Positions 61,138 to 64,000 of a stretch of DNA of 64,000 bases are shown piece after piece (positions within the stretch are counted from its first letter, which is position 1; each line of letters begins with the position of its first letter). A program made the translations under genes and the position numbers. The DNA lies in contig NZ_CP141266.1 of NCBI RefSeq assembly GCF_030540775.2, forward strand, positions 1,785,001 to 1,849,000, read 5' to 3'. Source of the DNA: Flavivirga abyssicola. GTDB lineage: Bacteria > Bacteroidota > Bacteroidia > Flavobacteriales > Flavobacteriaceae. The notes beneath the pieces were generated by a model. It was not told where the DNA came from. It saw only the letters and a list, made by a program, of their open reading frames with translations, and ran no database searches.

Positions 61138-62544
61138 TTAATCAATTAATAAAGCATAGACCTCTTCTACAGAAGTAACCCCTAGTTTTATAAGTTCGGT
61201 AGCGTTTTGTTTTAAAGTTGTAATATGATGTTCTTCTAAATAATCATCAATCTCTAAGTCGTTATTTTTAATATGTGGTACTAAGGTTTTTGTAATGGGT
61301 ATAATCTCATAGATCGCTTTCCTTCCTGTATAACCAGTATGATAACATTTTGGGCAGCCAACAGCTTTATAATGGTTTGTTAGATCTTTAGGAATACTAA
61401 AATTTTCTGGAAACAGATCTTTTATTACAGGAGCTTTTTGTTTACAGTGATCACATAATTTTCTAACCAATCGTTGGGCTATACTTACATTTAGAGTACT
61501 GGCTATTAAAAATGCAGGAATCCCCATATCTATGAGTCTTGATATGGTTGCCCAAGCAGAATTAGTATGTATTGTAGAAAGTACTAAATGTCCAGTTAAA
61601 GCCGCTCTAATAGCCATGTTAGCAGTCTTTACATCGCGAATCTCACCCACCATAATAATGTCGGGATCTTGTCGTAAAAATGTACGCAGGGCACTAGTAA
61701 AATCTAAGCCTATATTTTCTCTTAATTGTACCTGATTAATACCTTCAAGTGTATATTCAATAGGATCCTCAATGGTTACAATATTGGTTTTGTCATCATT
61801 AAGTAATTTTAGAGTTGCATATAAAGTGGTGGTTTTTCCAGAACCTGTTGGCCCAGAAATAAGGACGATGCCGTTCGGATTTTTAATGGCTTCTTTATAT
61901 GTTTTTATCTCTCTATCTGTAAAACCTAAATCTTTAATATCAATATGACCGGCATCTTTGCTTAAAATACGCAATACTATTTTTTCACCGTGTAAAGTTG
62001 GCAAGCTGGAAACCCTGATATCAAATTCGTCTATTTGTGTTTTTACCGTTATACGTCCATCTTGAGGCAGTCTTTTTTCAGAAATATCTAAGCCGGCTTT
62101 AATTTTAAGTTTATTAACAATAACAGGATATTCAGATAAGGCAATAATAAAATGCTCTTTCAGTTTACCATCTAAACGAAAACGGACGCGACATTTATGT
62201 TCATAGGGTTCAAAATGAATATCACTACTTCCAATATCTTTTGCAGATAGTAATAGTTTTTCAAGGAAGTCATTGGTATAATGCAAATCTTCGGTTTTAT
62301 TAAGATCTTTTTTCCTGAAATTACTAGATAAATAGAGATTAATATTTTCCGAAGTTTCGGGGAGCAATTCAATGTCCTTTCCAAAAACAACGCGCAATTC
62401 CCTTTTTAAGCTTTCAGTAAGTGTATCCGTTTTAAATACAAGCGTTCCATTATGAGCCTTAACAGGGATAATTTTATAATGATAAGCTTGTTCACTGCTT
62501 AAGAGTTGTAATAAATCGGTTGGAATGGTGTATTCATTATTCAT
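61138..62544 (-). CDS. GspE/PilB-type secretion ATPase
   Basis: 468 aa. Walker A GPTGSGKTTTLYATL (~residue 230), Asp box VTIEDPIEYTLEGINQVQ, Walker B LRQDPDIIMVGEIRD, His box TGHLVLSTIHTN, and the C-terminal zinc-binding CDHC...CPKCYHTGYTG. The N1 domain is short, as in GspE/PilB forms from this phylum. Powers pilin polymerisation at the inner membrane. Upstream gene (prepilin peptidase) ends 4 bases away. Confidence 0.95.
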   Translation of the reverse strand: MNNEYTIPTDLLQLLSSEQAYHYKIIPVKAHNGTLVFKTDTLTESLKRELRVVFGKDIELLPETSENINLYLSSNFRKKDLNKTEDLHYTNDFLEKLLLSAKDIGSSDIHFEPYEHKCRVRFRLDGKLKEHFIIALSEYPVIVNKLKIKAGLDISEKRLPQDGRITVKTQIDEFDIRVSSLPTLHGEKIVLRILSKDAGHIDIKDLGFTDREIKTYKEAIKNPNGIVLISGPTGSGKTTTLYATLKLLNDDKTNIVTIEDPIEYTLEGINQVQLRENIGLDFTSALRTFLRQDPDIIMVGEIRDVKTANMAIRAALTGHLVLSTIHTNSAWATISRLIDMGIPAFLIASTLNVSIAQRLVRKLCDHCKQKAPVIKDLFPENFSIPKDLTNHYKAVGCPKCYHTGYTGRKAIYEIIPITKTLVPHIKNNDLEIDDYLEEHHITTLKQNATELIKLGVTSVEEVYALLID

Positions 62545-62548
62545 AACA

Positions 62549-63025
62549 TTACATAGTATAAATATTTACATAACCGGACCACTGAACCAAGTATATTGCT
62601 AGAAAAAACAGACTCATATAGCCCGCTAAAGGAACTGTAATATCCTTTTGGTTTTTAGATAATACGAGATGCACGGTTAATGAGAAAATAAGAGCGCATA
62701 TAAAAATGACAATAAAAGATATTGTTGAAAATGCTAACGATACTGCAACAAACAGCAGTAAATCCCCTAAACCAATAGTTTTTAAAACAGAGGTTTTAAG
62801 CTTAAGCTTTGCATATAATAAAATAATTAAAACGAAAATTATGACAAAAGCTAGATTCATTTTTAAAGCATTATAGAATAGTTCTGGAATGGTATTGCTG
62901 TAAAATAGTAGTGCACATAACAACCCAATGACTGGAAATAAAAACCAATACACCATCCGTTCCTTAAAGTCTTGAAGAAAAATGAAAAGAAAGGAAATGG
63001 TTAATATGATTTTTATTACTACCAT
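62549..63025 (-). CDS. Short prepilin peptidase (A24 family)
   Basis: 158 aa, five or six membrane segments. Catalytic Asp pair: first in FLQDFKERMVYWFLFP, second in TIGLGDLLLFVAV (the GxGD motif). The N-terminal methyltransferase domain of PilD is absent, so this is the minimal TadV/archaeal-like form. The start follows the pilin stop without a gap (TAGATG), which fits a dedicated peptidase for that pilin. Confidence 0.85.
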   Translation of the reverse strand: MVVIKIILTISFLFIFLQDFKERMVYWFLFPVIGLLCALLFYSNTIPELFYNALKMNLAFVIIFVLIILLYAKLKLKTSVLKTIGLGDLLLFVAVSLAFSTISFIVIFICALIFSLTVHLVLSKNQKDITVPLAGYMSLFFLAIYLVQWSGYVNIYTM

Positions 63026-63430
63026 CTAGTCTTTTATTATTTGTTTGGGTGTGCCGTTTTCGTCTATTTCCCAAACATTAAAAATACCATCACCGTCAAA
63101 ATCTGTAATAGCAGTTGCTTTCGCTTTAAAACTATTATTTGTGGCACTTAAGATTTCGTAGCTATAATTACTTGTTCCGTTTTCGTTAACAGTTTTTGGA
63201 GCTTCAAAATCTATTTCATTTAAATCAGGGCTGTATTTTGAGTACATGTACCTGTAAGAAGTCTGCGAATTATAAATAAACTTTAATTGAGTTTGTGCTT
63301 CTACACTTTTAGTCTTACTTATTAAAGGCATTAAATTAGGGAGTGCTAATAATAGTAATATGCCTATTATGACAAGAACAATTAAAACTTCTTGTAAATT
63401 ATAGGCAGGTAGTTTTTTATACTTTTTCAT
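63026..63430 (-). CDS. GspG-like pseudopilin / type IV pilin
   Basis: 134 aa. Class III signal KKLPA-YNLQEVLIVLVIIG: cleavage before Tyr, with Glu at +5 and then a long hydrophobic helix. At -1 there is Ala where Gly is usual. The globular part has a calcium-loop-like FDGDGIFNVWEID near the C-terminus, as in the major pseudopilin GspG of type II secretion, preceded by SYEILSATNNSFKAKAT strands. It is the only pilin in the window, so it is presumed to be the main fibre subunit. Confidence 0.88.
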   Translation of the reverse strand: MKKYKKLPAYNLQEVLIVLVIIGILLLLALPNLMPLISKTKSVEAQTQLKFIYNSQTSYRYMYSKYSPDLNEIDFEAPKTVNENGTSNYSYEILSATNNSFKAKATAITDFDGDGIFNVWEIDENGTPKQIIKD

Positions 63431-63463
63431 TTGTAATTGATTTGCTATGATTCATAAAGTTTG

Positions 63464-64000
63464 CTATAGAAACCCTTTTTCTTTGGCCAGTATTAGCAAT
63501 GCTTTATCTGATTTTTTTTCATTATTAAAAATTTGATTTAATCTCCGTTTTCTACGCTCAATGCCTGCTAAAGACAAATGAATCACATTAGGTAATTCTT
63601 TGGTTTTAGTGCCTTGAGATAAATAATATAACATTTGTCTGTCTATATTGTCTAAATTAAAATCGTTAGATACATGTTGCCTAACCAATTTTAAAACAGG
63701 TTTACTATAAAAAGGGATGTCATTAATAACATTTAAAATACCTTCGGTTAAATTTTGAAAGTCTAATTCGCTTTTAAGAAGTAAACTATCAGGTTTTATG
63801 GTTTTTAAAATGTTAACCAACCTGTAATTATTACTTAGGTGTGTTGATACAATAATTTTAACTCTAGGAAATAAACACCTTAGTTTTATACCCAAATCGT
63901 CTCCAGAAAGTAGTTTACCATTTTTTGAAGGTGGTAAACTAATATCTAAAAACACTAAATCAATAATAGTATTGGTTTCTAGCGCATGTTCTATTTCTTC
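63464..64000 (-). CDS. Response regulator, 5' end beyond the window
   Basis: About 179 aa visible; the frame is open through the window edge (EEIEHALETNTIIDLVFLDI), so the N-terminal receiver start is missing. Phospho-Asp in VFLDISLPPSKNG; the expected Thr/Ser and Lys positions read IVSTHLSNN and LLLKSELD. Output HTH: IDRQMLYYLSQGTKTKELPN then LSLAGIERRKRRLNQIF. It matches the regulator at 44541-45206 in order and many residues (FLDIxLPPSKxGK, DDLGIK, KEKGF end). It probably controls the pilin operon that follows 33 bases downstream. Confidence 0.9.
   Translation of the reverse strand, partial: EEIEHALETNTIIDLVFLDISLPPSKNGKLLSGDDLGIKLRCLFPRVKIIVSTHLSNNYRLVNILKTIKPDSLLLKSELDFQNLTEGILNVINDIPFYSKPVLKLVRQHVSNDFNLDNIDRQMLYYLSQGTKTKELPNVIHLSLAGIERRKRRLNQIFNNEKKSDKALLILAKEKGFL

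Overview
The window comes from a marine-type flavobacterium (Bacteroidota, probably Flavobacteriaceae). This rests on the low GC content, several TAnnTTTG-type -7 promoter elements, scarce Shine-Dalgarno sequences, a TonB receptor with a carboxypeptidase-regulatory-like N-domain, GCS2-CBS and aspartoacylase neighbours, and intergenic palindromes of the gagcgcagtcga type. Species cannot be read from the sequence. No integrase, transposase, prophage or CRISPR array is visible.

Layout. 0-3.6 kb: rnpA, then a GCS2/CBS carboxylate-amine ligase paired with an aspartoacylase-like deacylase. 3.8-6.3 kb: a small operon (tautomerase, SDR, NTF2-like) beside a DUF1330/Crp-Fnr pair, with a perfect 20-bp palindrome between them. 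6.3-10.8 kb: secreted M1 and S8 peptidase lipoproteins and an MBL hydrolase. 10.9-15.3 kb: an iron/metal uptake set (CxxxC mini-protein, TonB receptor, PepSY membrane protein). 15.6-16.6 kb: a hypothetical gene, a rod-like structured RNA candidate and an XRE regulator.

16.6-26.3 kb is the accessory island. It holds single- or few-gene units, all on the minus strand: PIN-GNAT-PUA protein/ASCH/kinase, a secreted 155-aa protein, an Asp-box protein, a tiny two-gene unit, a lipoprotein, an alpha/beta hydrolase and broken remnants. They are separated by long imperfect palindromes that look attC-like, by five copies of a MITE-like element, and by three copies of a conserved promoter/leader module. 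It resembles a cassette array without a local integrase and is the main candidate for something undescribed. One repeat junction carries a 32-bp copy of the 3' end of the SulP gene 3.4 kb away.

26.3-29.1 kb: a second tautomerase/Crp-Fnr cluster (DJ-1/PfpI, tautomerase, EamA exporter, regulator) that repeats the architecture of the first. 29.3-34.7 kb: SulP anion transporter with a UspA protein, and a CPA1 cation/proton antiporter with a Rossmann domain. 35-42.2 kb: glycogen operon glgA-glgC-glgB-GH31. 42.4-45.2 kb: TPR histidine kinase and response regulator. 45.2-52.9 kb: lepA, two tandem tiny membrane proteins, a Tes-like radical SAM enzyme overlapping an Lgt-like membrane protein that lacks the Lgt histidine, dusB, a LolC/E-type permease, rbfA, and methylmalonyl-CoA epimerase. 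53-55.8 kb: tRNA(CAU), two mini zinc-knuckle proteins, a decayed GH1 beta-glucosidase and a sugar MFS transporter.

55.9-64 kb: a compact type II secretion/type IV pilus-like operon. In transcription order it encodes a response regulator (cut by the window edge), pseudopilin, short prepilin peptidase, GspE-type ATPase, GIGT-repeat coiled-coil surface protein, secretin, PilN/GspL-like and PilO/GspM-like proteins. No GspF/PilC is present in the window. The response regulator is a paralogue of the one at 44.5 kb.
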